In this document: in pieces, positions 16,312-25,815 of the stretch
How positions within the stretch are numbered: the first letter of the stretch is position 1
Layout of the letters: each line of letters starts with the position of its first letter
DNA from: Acidobacteriaceae bacterium
Lineage (GTDB): Bacteria > Acidobacteriota > Terriglobia > Terriglobales > Acidobacteriaceae
Reading direction: 5' to 3'
Assembly (NCBI GenBank): GCA_021323655.1
Contig: JAJPKO010000048.1
Span: 1 to 64,000, forward strand
DNA: 64,000 nt
Position numbers and translations under genes: made by a program
The notes under the pieces: generated by a model
The model's input: only the letters and a program-made list of their open reading frames with translations
The model's database searches: none
Told to the model about the DNA's origin: nothing

Positions 16312-17973
16312 TTACTTGCCAGCTACAGCATAGATGACCAGGTTCTGTGCAGGATACACGAAGAGTGGTTCGTACCGCCTCCCCTCAAGTTTTTGACGCA
16401 ATCCGTCCACATAGGACGCGCGGACCACCAGAATATGTTGTTCAGGTGGAATGCCATCCACGTCATAATTGATGGTTTTCTTATTACGATAGAAGGAAAG
16501 GCCGTATTCCACGTCCCGCCTGACCTGGTAGACCGCCACTGTCCCTTCCGGAGGGACAATCTGCTGGAGCATGTGCGCCAGTGGGCGGGCCGAGTAAGTC
16601 AGATCAATCAGCTGTACGGTGCCTTTGGTGGACTTGACCTCGCCAAAGCCGAAGAAAGGCCCGATTCCATACAGAAAAAGCACCAGGATGACGACCGGAA
16701 CCATGGTGGCAATGCGCAATCGCTTCAGTCCAAAACGGGCGGTCGTAATCAGGATGAAAATGGTAGCAGCAAAACCCGTGGTCCCGGCGGCAAAAAGCGC
16801 ATTGCCCGGCGGAAGCCGGTCAGAATGCTGGATGAGCCGGGGCAGCAGCAGTACAAGCATGGTAAGCAGCCCAACCACGACCCCGTGCAGAACCAGGAGC
16901 CAGGGCCTGAGGCCGCGTGTGCGCATACGGTTGAGGTAGTCGCCGCAGAGAATGGTGATGGGAGGAACGGAAGGAAGAATGTAGCCGGGCAGCTTCGATT
17001 CAGAAAAGGTGAAGAAGACAATCGGGATAAGTGCCCACAGCACCAGAAACTCAGGGAAAGCGTCACCGGCGCGCGAATGCCCCATATAGTGCAGCTTGGC
17101 GCGGCGGGCCCTCCACTCGGCGATGGATTCGCGTACCGCGTCTGACATGGCGGCAATGGCGATCACCGCCCAGGGCATCAGGCTCAGGATGATGACAGGA
17201 ATGTAGTACCAGAAGTGCTGCTCGTGCTCAAAGCGGTTGGTGGCAAAGCGTTCAATATTGTGCTCAAGGAAAAAGACACGCAGAAAGTTTGGGTTGCGCT
17301 TCTGCACGGCAATGAACCACGGCAGCACCATGGCAAAATACAGGGCGATGCCCGGCCACCAGACACTTCGCCGGAGGATGGACCATTCCTTTCGCAGCGC
17401 GGCAAAGGCTGCAATGATGACAATCGCCAGGAAGGGCGCCACCGGACCTTTGGCCAGTGTGGCGGCGCCTACAAAAAAGTACAGGTCAAAGAGCCAGAAC
17501 TTGCTGTCGGTCTCATACCAGGCGTACCAGCCGAGCATTCCAATGCAGAAGGGCGCGGCCAGCTGCATGTCAGTGGAAGCGCCGCGGGCAAAGCTCAGGA
17601 TTCCCGCGCAGGAAGTGGTGAGCAGCGCGGCATCCAGCTGTCCTCCAGGACGGAAGCGCCGCATATGCAGAAAGATAAGGGTGACCAGCACAAAGGCGAA
17701 ACTGGCCGAAGGCAGCCGCGCCGACCAGTCATGCACGCCAAATTCGCGGAAAGAGAACATGGCGCGCCAGTAGTAGAGCGCGGGCTTTTCCAGCCATGGC
17801 TTGCCGTAAAGAATGGGAGTGATGAAATCGTGGCGGGCGAGCATTTCGCGCGCAATCTGCGCGTAACGTGGCTCATCTGCGCCGACCAGGCCAATTCCAT
17901 CGCCGCCAAAGATGGGAACCAGCCCATAGAAAAGAAAGAAGGCGGTGAACAGAAAGAGGGTGGTCGTCTCCAT
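16312..17973 (-). CDS. Polytopic membrane glycosyltransferase (GT39/ArnT-like)
   Basis: A 553-residue integral membrane protein with about ten or more hydrophobic helices. The first luminal loop holds GLVGADEPRYAQIAREMLAR and YGKPWLEKPALYYW, matching the ArnT/PMT family signature (DExRYA and KPPLxYW-like). Such enzymes move a sugar from a polyprenyl-phosphate carrier onto lipid A, a glycolipid or a protein in the periplasm. ATG 17973 is chosen because GGAG lies six bases upstream and the first helix follows at once; a GTG at 18054 has no such site. The acceptor is unknown. Confidence 0.85.
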   Translation of the reverse strand: METTTLFLFTAFFLFYGLVPIFGGDGIGLVGADEPRYAQIAREMLARHDFITPILYGKPWLEKPALYYWRAMFSFREFGVHDWSARLPSASFAFVLVTLIFLHMRRFRPGGQLDAALLTTSCAGILSFARGASTDMQLAAPFCIGMLGWYAWYETDSKFWLFDLYFFVGAATLAKGPVAPFLAIVIIAAFAALRKEWSILRRSVWWPGIALYFAMVLPWFIAVQKRNPNFLRVFFLEHNIERFATNRFEHEQHFWYYIPVIILSLMPWAVIAIAAMSDAVRESIAEWRARRAKLHYMGHSRAGDAFPEFLVLWALIPIVFFTFSESKLPGYILPSVPPITILCGDYLNRMRTRGLRPWLLVLHGVVVGLLTMLVLLLPRLIQHSDRLPPGNALFAAGTTGFAATIFILITTARFGLKRLRIATMVPVVILVLFLYGIGPFFGFGEVKSTKGTVQLIDLTYSARPLAHMLQQIVPPEGTVAVYQVRRDVEYGLSFYRNKKTINYDVDGIPPEQHILVVRASYVDGLRQKLEGRRYEPLFVYPAQNLVIYAVAGK

Positions 17974-18110
17974 TACCGTCTCCAGAACCGGGAAACGGCC
18001 CATGAGCGTCGTTGGCGCAGTTCGCAGCGTCTTGAAGCGTTTTGGAATGGACACGTTCGTTTTTATGGATTTCAGCGAATTGCTTTCGAGAGCTAGGCTA
18101 TCAGATTCAC

Positions 18111-19088
18111 TCAGGCAACTTCATGAACTACCCGCCCGAGCATCTTCTTTGCCACCGCGAGGATCATGCCCGTGGCATCCGGCAATGGCCCGTCGAGCGT
18201 ACATCCCGCGGCATGGGGGTGTCCGCCGCCACCAAAGGCCTCAGCCATATGGGCCACGTTTACCTTGCCCTTGCTGCGCAGGGAAAGCCGGACGCGATGA
18301 TTGGGCAGCTCGCGCAGGAAAATGGCCACGTCCACACCGGCGATGGCAATGGCGTAATTCACCAGGCCTTCGCAGTCTTCTTCCGCCGCGTTGGTGCGGA
18401 GCATGTCGTCGTGCGTCACCCACATCCAGGCGATGCGCCCTTCGCGCCGCAGATTGGAGAGCGCCGCGCCCAGCAGCATCATTTTGGAAGTAGGCCGCGA
18501 GAAGTACACATTTCTGGCAATGGACGCCGAATTGGCGCCGTGACGGGCCAGCTGTGCCGCCAGCTCAAAGGTGTGGGCATCGGTCCCGTCGTAGCAGAAC
18601 TGGCCGGTGTCAGTAAGCACGGCGGTGTAAAGGCAGGTGGCCATCTCCGGAGTAATGTGCGCCCCGGCGACAATGGCCAGCTCATAAATCATCTCGGCGA
18701 CGGCGCATGCCTCGGTGTCAATCCAGTTGATGTTGGCGAAGGCCTTGCCGCTGGCGTGGTGGTCAATATTGATGAGGTAGCGACCTTCCAGTCCATGCAG
18801 ACGCGAGCGCTCAATCCCGTCGCATTCCAGCAGGATCACCGCATCGTAATTACCCTCGACGCGCGAGACCTGCCGGATGGCCGAAGAGCAGGGCAGAAAG
18901 CGGTAGATGAGGGGCACGCGGTCACAGGAGACCATCTCAGCGCGCTTGCCCAGCTGCTCCAGAATCGCAGCACAGGCCAGCATGGAGCCGATGGCATCGC
19001 CATCCGGGCGCGCATGGGCCGAGATCAGAAACCTCTGACCGCGCTCAATCGCGTCCAGTACTGCATGGATACTGTGCCGTTCCGCCAT
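18111..19088 (-). CDS. nrnA: DHH/DHHA1 phosphoesterase, NrnA-like oligoribonuclease / pAp phosphatase
   Basis: A 325-residue two-domain enzyme. The DHH domain has SAHARPDGDAIGSM (about 23-36) and the DHH triad at 109-111 (INIDHHASG); the DHHA1 C-terminal domain has the substrate loop GGGGHPHAAG. NrnA degrades short RNA fragments and pAp with Mn(II). It follows rbfA on the same strand, 63 bases away, the widespread rbfA-nrnA order of the nusA-infB cluster, although nusA, infB and truB are not here. Confidence 0.92.
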   Translation of the reverse strand: MAERHSIHAVLDAIERGQRFLISAHARPDGDAIGSMLACAAILEQLGKRAEMVSCDRVPLIYRFLPCSSAIRQVSRVEGNYDAVILLECDGIERSRLHGLEGRYLINIDHHASGKAFANINWIDTEACAVAEMIYELAIVAGAHITPEMATCLYTAVLTDTGQFCYDGTDAHTFELAAQLARHGANSASIARNVYFSRPTSKMMLLGAALSNLRREGRIAWMWVTHDDMLRTNAAEEDCEGLVNYAIAIAGVDVAIFLRELPNHRVRLSLRSKGKVNVAHMAEAFGGGGHPHAAGCTLDGPLPDATGMILAVAKKMLGRVVHEVA

Positions 19089-19151
19089 CTCTTTCGTTCC
19101 AGTCGTTGCCCAAATCCGGGTGCCCAGGTTCGTGAAGCTGACCTGGGTTCA

Positions 19152-19529
19152 TCACTCTCCGCTCGCCTTACTCCTCTTCTTCACCCTCCCCAGAAGCTCA
19201 TCAATCCGCGCCTTCATCTTTTCTGACTGGTCAATGTGAAAGACCAGATCAGGAACATGACGCACGCCCATGCGTTCCAGCAATTCATGCCGGATATACC
19301 CGCGGGCGGCCATCAGCCCTTCCAGCGTTTCCTCTTCTTCTTTCGGGCCGCCGTCCACCGCGACATAAATCAGCGCGGACTTTCCACCCGGATTCAGCAC
19401 CACCTGGCTGACGTAGGCGAAACTGATGCGCGGATCGGACAATTCGCCCTCAATCATGGCGCCGATCTCCTCGCGCAGCGCCTCTGCTATGCGGTCCTGG
19501 TGATATTTACGTGCCCGTTGCTCTGGCAT
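19152..19529 (-). CDS. rbfA: 30S ribosome-binding factor A
   Basis: RbfA helps maturation of the 16S rRNA 5' end and cold adaptation. The 125-residue protein has the family core HQDRIAEALREEIGAMIEGE-like start, SDPRISFAYVSQVVLNPGGK and VPDLVFHIDQSEKMKARIDE near the end. The length is normal. It precedes nrnA, probably in one transcript. Confidence 0.93.
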   Translation of the reverse strand: MPEQRARKYHQDRIAEALREEIGAMIEGELSDPRISFAYVSQVVLNPGGKSALIYVAVDGGPKEEEETLEGLMAARGYIRHELLERMGVRHVPDLVFHIDQSEKMKARIDELLGRVKKRSKASGE

Positions 19530-19687
19530 TCCCTGCTTCCTCTGGTTAAACGATTGAGAATATCAGACTTTTCAGGTGAATTGCACGGCGCAGGAAGCCG
19601 CCGCAAAAAATATGACCCAGGCGGTGAATGCGGATGTAGGATGATGGCTTCGGCGGTGGAGGTAAGGTGCTCGCTTCAGGGAAACTG

Positions 19688-20038
19688 ATGGGGTTCATTC
19701 CCACAACAAACTACAGCAAAGCGCGGGAGTTCTATGAGGGCAAGCTGGGCTTTGAGGTCGTCGGCCTCGACCAGTTTGCCATGGTCATGCAGATGGGCGG
19801 GAACCAGATACGGGCAGTGCAGCTGCCTGCCTTCACTCCGCAGCAGGGTACGATTCTCGGCTGGCAGGTGGAGGAAATAGAAGCCGTGGCCACGTGGCTC
19901 CTTGAGCGTGGCATCGAGACGGAAAAGTATTCGTTTATCCAGGACCAGAAGCTGGGCATCTGGAACGCGCCCTCAGGCGATCGCGTCGCCTGGTTCAAAG
20001 ACCCGGACGGCAACGTCCTCTCCATCAGCCAGCACTAA
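19688..20038 (+). CDS. VOC (glyoxalase/bleomycin-resistance) family protein
   Basis: A 116-residue single-domain vicinal-oxygen-chelate protein: MGFIPTTNYSKAREFYEGKL at the start, and GDRVAWFKDPDGNVLSISQH at the end with the usual DPDGN turn. The family binds a metal and acts on small molecules, with very varied substrates. AGGGAAACTG before ATG 19688 suits translation; GTG 19667 is an alternative seven codons upstream. It ends 14 bases from the oppositely oriented YdeI-like gene. Confidence 0.85.
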   Translation: MGFIPTTNYSKAREFYEGKLGFEVVGLDQFAMVMQMGGNQIRAVQLPAFTPQQGTILGWQVEEIEAVATWLLERGIETEKYSFIQDQKLGIWNAPSGDRVAWFKDPDGNVLSISQH

Positions 20039-20052
20039 GTTGGACCTCATGC

Positions 20053-20685
20053 TCAGAGCTTTGCCGTTGTGGCCGCTCCCCGGGCGATCTTACGCGGATG
20101 AATTGTTTCCCCGCGAGCCAGCATTGCCACAAAATTCGCAATACGCCGGACGCGCGTCTCTGGCCGTTTGGCTTCGTTTACCCGATAAAGAATGGCATAA
20201 CGGTTGGCCCGGTCCAGTGTCTCAAAAAAACGCTTTGCAGCTTTATTTGACACCAGTGCCTTTGCCAGGTCCTCCGGAATCGTCGCTGTCCTTTGAGGCG
20301 GATAGGCAGCTTCCCATCGGCCGTCGCGTTTCGCCGCCTCAATCTCAGCCTGGCCTGCCGGCCTGATGCGCCCCTGCTGCGCAAGCCACTCCGCAGTAGC
20401 GCGGTTCTTCGCTGACCACCGGCTGCCTGGCCGCCGGGCCGTCATACGGACAAGAAAATAATGCTCATCAAATTTACCTAGCTGTCCGTCAATCCAGCCG
20501 CAACAGAGCGCTGCCTCGATCGCATCATTTTTGCTGATGGTAGGCGTGGGTGCCCCGATCTTCGCAATCTTCAGCCAAAATCCCGCCGAGGGCTTCGACT
20601 CGCTCGAGGTCATGTGCTTTTCGAGGTCTTCAACCGTGCTGAACAGTAGGATCGGCTCATTTTTATAGGTACTCTGGGACTTCAT
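20053..20685 (-). CDS. YdeI/OmpD-associated family protein
   Basis: A 210-residue protein matching the YdeI-like group: GFWLKIAKIGAPTPTISKND, ALCCGWIDGQLGKFDEHYFL, MTARRPGSRWSAKN and a C-terminal ETRVRRIANFVAMLARGE. Relatives are small cytosolic proteins of poorly known function, one linked to peptide tolerance in enterobacteria. No catalytic residues can be assigned. It stands as a single gene. Confidence 0.82.
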   Translation of the reverse strand: MKSQSTYKNEPILLFSTVEDLEKHMTSSESKPSAGFWLKIAKIGAPTPTISKNDAIEAALCCGWIDGQLGKFDEHYFLVRMTARRPGSRWSAKNRATAEWLAQQGRIRPAGQAEIEAAKRDGRWEAAYPPQRTATIPEDLAKALVSNKAAKRFFETLDRANRYAILYRVNEAKRPETRVRRIANFVAMLARGETIHPRKIARGAATTAKL

Positions 20686-20723
20686 GGTGTTTTCCTGCCA
20701 TTAAAGGATTTATGAAACCAGCA

Positions 20724-21020
20724 CTAGTCTTCCAGAAACTCCCACCAGGCGTCGGAGACCTGCGCGCCAAGGTCATTCGAGATACGCACAGCGGCATCCT
20801 CTACCTGCTGCATCAGTCCTGAGAGATAGTCACGCGAATTGGACACAGCGGCAACGCCCATCGTGGCGGACTTCCAGGTGACCGCCTCATCCATCTCGGC
20901 CACCGAAATGTTGAATCCGTTTCGCAGCTTCTCCTTGAGGCTGCGTACCACCTGCCTGCGGTCCTTGAGCGACTGGGCATTCTCAATCCGTACTTCGATG
21001 GTCATGGCGGCCACGGGCAT
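20724..21020 (-). CDS. DUF503 family protein
   Basis: A 98-residue protein of the conserved DUF503 family, seen as MTIEVRIENAQSLKDRRQVV followed by RSLKEKLRNGFNISVAEMDE. In many bacteria this gene lies between infB and rbfA, so its presence 1.2 kb from rbfA may be a remnant of that cluster. The function is unknown. ATG 21020 (MPVAAMTIEV) matches the family N-terminus; longer versions would be unusual. Confidence 0.87.
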   Translation of the reverse strand: MPVAAMTIEVRIENAQSLKDRRQVVRSLKEKLRNGFNISVAEMDEAVTWKSATMGVAAVSNSRDYLSGLMQQVEDAAVRISNDLGAQVSDAWWEFLED

Positions 21021-21058
21021 ATGTCTATCGTAGGCACATTTTGCCTTTGCGGGATGAT

Positions 21059-23554
21059 ATGTTGCAATCAGCAGTGAGTGGAATGAGCGAGACCCCGCGT
21101 AGGCCCAAATCAAGACTATGGATATTTCCTGTTGCCGTGGTGCTGCTGGCGCTGGCCGTCGTGTTGCCTCCGCTCGTAAACCTCAACCGCTATCAGGGAC
21201 AGATTGCTGCCGCCATCAGCCGCGCCATCGGCCGTCCCGTGTATCTTTCCTCCGTCACACTGCGGCTGCTGCCACGCCCCGGTCTTGAGCTGGGCGATTT
21301 TCTCGTCGAAGAGGACCCCGCCTTCGGCGCCGAACCTTCCCTGCGCGCACCAAGCGTCGAGGCTTCCATCCGTCTCAGCTCGCTCTGGAGAGGCCGCCTC
21401 GAGATTGGCCGCATCAGCCTCGATCAGCCCAGTGTAAACATTGTCCGCGACGCCTCCGGCCACTGGAACCTCGGCACCGTGCTGCTCCAGGCCTCGCATA
21501 TTTCAAACGCGCCCACCGCGCAGCGCCACGCCAGTCAGGCGCCGCGGTTTCCGTATATCGAGGCCAGCAATGCGCGCGTGAACTTCAAAATCGGCGCAGA
21601 GAAAAAGCCCTTCTCCTTCCTGAATGCCGACTTCGCCATGTGGCTTGAGAACCCCGATGAATGGCGCATTCGCCTGGAAGCCCAGCCCGTCCGCACGGAC
21701 ATTGATCTCGACCTCGCCGATACCGGCACCCTCCGCGTGGAAGGCTCACTCAAGCGCGCATCGGGGCTGGGCGACATGCCCGTCCATCTTCAGGCGGAGT
21801 GGTCCAACGCCCCTCTGGGCCAGATCAGCCGCCTTCTCTTTGGCTCCGAGCCCGACTGGGGCGGTAATCTCGACATTACCGGAGACATTACCGGGAGCGT
21901 ATACCAGCCGCAGTTCAAGACCCGCATCCGCATCGCCGATATCCACCGGCAGGAGTTTTCTCCACTCGAGCCCTTCAACGTGGACGCTACCTGCCAGGGC
22001 GGCTATAGCCAGACTGCGCGCTCTCTCAGCGGCCTGACCTGCTTCTGGCCCATCAACGACGGGCATCTTCTGCTGACCGGCAATATTCCTGACATCGAGC
22101 ACCCGGCACCCGCGCTGCATCTGCACGTGCAGAATGTGCCTGCCTCCTTCGGCCTTTCCGCGCTGCGGCTCTTCCGCGACAAGTTCGCCGCCTCCGCGCA
22201 GGTTGCCGGCGCCGCTCAGGGAGACCTGGATTACGCACAGCACCAGCTCACCGGAGAGGTGACGCTCGATCACGGCTCGCTCCGTCTGCCAGACTTCGAT
22301 CAGCCGCTGGCCCTGCCCGCGTTGCATTTTGTGGCGCACCAGACTGCGGCCCCCGCCGCACAGCACCGGAAAAAGAAGGTGCAGCCGGCACCTGCGTCCC
22401 TGCAGCTTGAGACAGCCGCACTTCCCCTGGGTGGAGCTGTGCCGCTCAATCTTTCCGGCAGCTTCACGCGCTCCGGCTTCAGCCTCGGTCTTCAGGGAGA
22501 TGCATCCATTGAACGGCTGCGGCCCCTCGCCACAGACCTGCATCTGGCTTCGAAAATCGTGTCCGCGCTCGCACCCAAAGGCGAGGCCGAACTGGAGCTG
22601 ACCGTGCACGGTCCGTGGGCAACTCCCATCAGCACTTCAGAAAACCCTGCCGCTTCTTCCACGACCGAAGGCGTCCTCTACCTGAAAAATGCCGAGTTTC
22701 GCGGCGAGTTCCTCTCCGGCCCGGTTGAGATTTCCTCTGCGCAGGCCGTCTTCTCTCCGACGCAGACCGTGCTCGCCCCGGTTTCTGCAGTCTTCCAGAA
22801 GATTCCGTTCAATCTTTCTCTGACCATCCCTGCCCATTGCTCGCAGGAAAACTGCGCGCCTGAATTTTCGCTGACCACGCAGGAGCTCGACGCCGCCTCA
22901 CTGCAATCTGCGCTGCTTGGTGCGGGCGAACACAATGAGCTGCTACAGCAGATCCTTTCGCACCTTAAAACCAGCAAGCCGCAATGGCCTTCTCTCAATG
23001 GGACCGTGCAGATGGGCACTTTTAACCTGGGCACCCTTGCCATTCACGATGCCAGCGGGCGGCTGCATATTGCAGGCCGCAACGTGCAGTTCCTCAGCCT
23101 CGATGGCCGCACCCTGAATGGCGTGCTGCACGCGACCGGACTCATGGACGCATCGAGCACGCCAAAGTATAGTTTTGATGCGCAGCTCACGCACGCCAAC
23201 GCTGCCGCCATTGCGGCCCTCTGGCATGGAGAAAAAGCTTCCGGCACCGTCGGGCTGCGCGCTCATGTGGAGATGCAGGGGTACGCACCCGCAGATTTAC
23301 AGCATTCCGCCAGAGGGACCTTCCAGTGGGACTGGACACAAGGCTCGCTGCCCTCCGCTCCCGCAGCCCTCGAGCACTTTGACCACTGGAGCGCCGACGG
23401 AACCATTCAGAACGCACAGCTTGTGCTGAAGAAATCTCAGGTCCTTCGGGGAGCGGCCAGGAACACCGTCTCCGGAGACATCTCCTTCGGCCGGAAGCTG
23501 AACCTGACGGTCACGCCAGAAACAGAAGAGGCGCACGCCACGCATGCGCCTTAA
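21059..23554 (+). CDS. AsmA-family envelope protein
   Basis: An 831-residue protein with one N-terminal helix (about 20-42, LWIFPVAVVLLALAVVLPPL). The AsmA core follows: ISRAIGRPVYLSSVTLRLLP, DFLVEEDPAFG, ISLDQPSVNIVRDASGHWNL. The rest is a long beta-rich body. AsmA-like proteins are related to VPS13/TamB lipid-transfer tubes and are thought to move phospholipid across the periplasm. The start is uncertain: ATG 21059 and ATG 21083 are both possible. It is divergent from the DUF503 gene. Confidence 0.83.
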   Translation: MLQSAVSGMSETPRRPKSRLWIFPVAVVLLALAVVLPPLVNLNRYQGQIAAAISRAIGRPVYLSSVTLRLLPRPGLELGDFLVEEDPAFGAEPSLRAPSVEASIRLSSLWRGRLEIGRISLDQPSVNIVRDASGHWNLGTVLLQASHISNAPTAQRHASQAPRFPYIEASNARVNFKIGAEKKPFSFLNADFAMWLENPDEWRIRLEAQPVRTDIDLDLADTGTLRVEGSLKRASGLGDMPVHLQAEWSNAPLGQISRLLFGSEPDWGGNLDITGDITGSVYQPQFKTRIRIADIHRQEFSPLEPFNVDATCQGGYSQTARSLSGLTCFWPINDGHLLLTGNIPDIEHPAPALHLHVQNVPASFGLSALRLFRDKFAASAQVAGAAQGDLDYAQHQLTGEVTLDHGSLRLPDFDQPLALPALHFVAHQTAAPAAQHRKKKVQPAPASLQLETAALPLGGAVPLNLSGSFTRSGFSLGLQGDASIERLRPLATDLHLASKIVSALAPKGEAELELTVHGPWATPISTSENPAASSTTEGVLYLKNAEFRGEFLSGPVEISSAQAVFSPTQTVLAPVSAVFQKIPFNLSLTIPAHCSQENCAPEFSLTTQELDAASLQSALLGAGEHNELLQQILSHLKTSKPQWPSLNGTVQMGTFNLGTLAIHDASGRLHIAGRNVQFLSLDGRTLNGVLHATGLMDASSTPKYSFDAQLTHANAAAIAALWHGEKASGTVGLRAHVEMQGYAPADLQHSARGTFQWDWTQGSLPSAPAALEHFDHWSADGTIQNAQLVLKKSQVLRGAARNTVSGDISFGRKLNLTVTPETEEAHATHAP

Positions 23555-23657
23555 GCTGATTCGGGTGCACCATCCTTTACGCAGCAAAGGATGGAAGACA
23601 CAACTGCTAACCCACCCAAAAACCTCGTCATTCCGAGCGAAGCGAAGTTGAAAGCCA

Positions 23658-24212
23658 TCACCGCTTCGTGGGTTCAGCCTGCTTCTTTTCCTTATTGTTG
23701 GAAAAGTTCTCTGCTGCGCGCAGTACGCGGTCGCGCGCATACGAAGCATCGTGCCAGCCGCGAATTTCCACCCGCTTGCCTTCCAGGTCCTTATAAATGG
23801 AAAAGAAGTGCGTAATCTCTTTCAGCATGTGCGGATAAATCTCTGAATAGTTCCACACATCCTTGTAGCGGGGATTGTTCTTGCCTACCGCCAGCACCTT
23901 TTCGTCCAGAACGCCCTGGTCCATCATTTCCAGCAGGCCAATCGGTCGCACCTGCATCACGCAGCCGGGGAAGCTGGGCGCATCCACCAGCACCAGCACG
24001 TCCAGCGGATCGCCGTCGTCGCTCAGTGTGGAAGGGATAAAACCGTAGTCGCCCGGATAGTGAACCGGCGAATACAGATTGCGATCGAGACGAAACACGT
24101 GGAGCTGCTTGTCGTACTCGTACTTGTTAATGCCCTCAAAAGGGATCTCGATGACGCTGTTGATCACCTCAGGGACTTTCTCACCAATGGGTAGTTCCAG
24201 ATAATTGACCAT
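23658..24212 (-). CDS. ppa: Inorganic pyrophosphatase
   Basis: A soluble family I pyrophosphatase of 184 residues that hydrolyses PPi to phosphate and so drives biosynthesis. The metal-binding signature is intact: HYPGDYGFIPSTL followed by DDGDPLDVLVLVD (D65, D66, D68, D71). EIPFEGINKYEYDKQ is also typical. It is transcribed alone toward the AsmA gene. Confidence 0.95.
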   Translation of the reverse strand: MVNYLELPIGEKVPEVINSVIEIPFEGINKYEYDKQLHVFRLDRNLYSPVHYPGDYGFIPSTLSDDGDPLDVLVLVDAPSFPGCVMQVRPIGLLEMMDQGVLDEKVLAVGKNNPRYKDVWNYSEIYPHMLKEITHFFSIYKDLEGKRVEIRGWHDASYARDRVLRAAENFSNNKEKKQAEPTKR

Positions 24213-24321
24213 TCAGTTTCCAGTGTACGCAATTCCTGTTATGGACGTGTAACACACGGCTTCAGGTCATCTCTACCCGCGAAACACCGGGGCGCGCCTG
24301 CCGCGCCCTTTATAATCAGAG

Positions 24322-24573
24322 ATGATGAAGGCCCATGTCTATGTGACGCTCAAGCGGACGGTGCTCGACCCCCAGGGACAGACCATCCAGAACGCACTCA
24401 AAAAGATGCAGTACAAGGGAGTGAAGGACGTCCGCCAGGGAAAATATTTTGTTCTTGACCTTGATGGCTCCCTCGATGCCTCCTCCGCACGCGCGGAAGT
24501 GGAACGCATCGCCAAAGACGTACTCACCAACCCCGTCATCGAGGAATTCACCTATAGGCTCGAAGAAGCGTAA
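24322..24573 (+). CDS. purS: Phosphoribosylformylglycinamidine synthase subunit PurS
   Basis: PurS is the small subunit of the three-part FGAM synthase (PurLQS) of purine synthesis. The 83-residue protein is a full match: AHVYVTLKRTVLDPQGQTIQ, LKKMQYKGVKDVRQGKYF, LTNPVIEEFTYRLEE. purQ, purL and purC, its usual neighbours, are not in the window, so here it stands alone. It ends 15 bases from the converging metalloprotease-like gene. Confidence 0.94.
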   Translation: MMKAHVYVTLKRTVLDPQGQTIQNALKKMQYKGVKDVRQGKYFVLDLDGSLDASSARAEVERIAKDVLTNPVIEEFTYRLEEA

Positions 24574-24588
24574 GATCACTCCCATCGT

Positions 24589-25755
24589 TTAGGGTTTCGG
24601 TGGAGGCGGTGATGGTGGAAATACTCCGGGTGCCGGAGCTGGCACCGGCGGAGGCGCCGCTAATTTCTTCCCTTGTGCTTCCACCGCATCCGCCAGCTTT
24701 TGGTATTCCGTCTTTCCATCCGCATAGGCGCGAATCTCTCCGGCGAAGCTGTCATGGTCGGTGCCCGCCCCCTTATAGAACGTAAAATTTTCCGCAATCA
24801 GCTTGGTGCGGGCGGTGTTCAGCAGGTTCGTAACGTCAGCGCCCACGCGAGCAGCATCGGCAGGTGTGGCAGGTGGGGTTACGGAGCCTGCTTCGAGAGA
24901 AGTTTTGGCCACGCCGAGCCCGGTGCTTGTGGTCCATCCAAGATCATCGGTCCCGTGGAATTTCTCATGCCGCTCCACCAGTGCCTGGGAATAATATTTT
25001 GTTCGCGGCGATTTGAACGGTGAAGTAGAAGCTGGCTGAAGATCGTCATGAATCGCCTTCCAGGTGGTTGCTGTCACGACCGGATCCGTAGCGGATGGCA
25101 CATCCGTATCTCCGCCAGAATTTGTTCCCCAGGGGCAAATGGGATCCAGTTTGGCCGTGATTGCGCACTTTCCGCCTGAGAAGGCCCAACTGATCCCGCT
25201 GAATGCAGGCTCATAGAACTCCTCGCCAAACGCTCCCACCGCGCGGCCGCCAGGCTGGCTGAATGTCCCCAGAGAGACTCCCGATGAAACCGCGTCATGC
25301 TTGCCCGAGGCTGAAACATCATTCGCTTCCGGCTGTTGAAGCGGCCCAATGCCCAGATTTGCCACGACGGGAATTCGTCCCTGAGGCAGGTCCGCAGCGG
25401 AAATGGACATTTCCGGTTCCGTTGTTTTTCCTTCGCCCGGAGGAGTCACCACGTCCGGAACTGTGCCTGATGCCACAGGTCCCGGTTGAACGGTGTTGGT
25501 CTGAGGAACAGGCGCAGACGGCTCAGGTGTTGCAGCGGTTTTTGACTCCTCATTTCCCGCGCTGTCCTGTTTCGACATGCCTCGCCCGGTTACGAGGCCG
25601 GAAGGGAAAACAGGGATGCTGCCAACTCTGAAATCGGGCCATAAGGCGGGAGAAGGTGCTGCAGCAGAGACTCTCGGCGCAGAGAACAGAGCGCGCCCGG
25701 GTTTCGCGGTTTCGGCAGCCCTGAAAGCGGCTTTTACGGTAGGCGCGGCGAACAC
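24589..25755 (-). CDS. Proline-rich protein with an HExxH zincin-like motif; possible eCIS-associated type
   Basis: A 388-residue protein of unknown function. The N-terminus is Ala/Pro-rich and contains PDFRVGSIPVFPSG (40-53), a possible degenerate form of the HDFSRIPV segment seen in extracellular-contractile-injection-system core proteins. A Pro/Thr linker covers about 60-125. The C-terminal domain has VERHEKFHGTDD (HEKFH at 263-267) and, 73 residues later, AGEIRAYADGK (E340), a plausible HExxH...E zinc site. The tail is Pro-rich. There is no signal peptide. The GTG start is backed by AGGAGAG eight bases upstream. The eCIS link is inference. Confidence 0.6.
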   Translation of the reverse strand: MFAAPTVKAAFRAAETAKPGRALFSAPRVSAAAPSPALWPDFRVGSIPVFPSGLVTGRGMSKQDSAGNEESKTAATPEPSAPVPQTNTVQPGPVASGTVPDVVTPPGEGKTTEPEMSISAADLPQGRIPVVANLGIGPLQQPEANDVSASGKHDAVSSGVSLGTFSQPGGRAVGAFGEEFYEPAFSGISWAFSGGKCAITAKLDPICPWGTNSGGDTDVPSATDPVVTATTWKAIHDDLQPASTSPFKSPRTKYYSQALVERHEKFHGTDDLGWTTSTGLGVAKTSLEAGSVTPPATPADAARVGADVTNLLNTARTKLIAENFTFYKGAGTDHDSFAGEIRAYADGKTEYQKLADAVEAQGKKLAAPPPVPAPAPGVFPPSPPPPKP

Positions 25756-25815
25756 AGCAACTCTCTCCTATCAGATTGTGTGCAGGCCCGGTAAATCGTG
25801 TCAGACTTTACGGGC

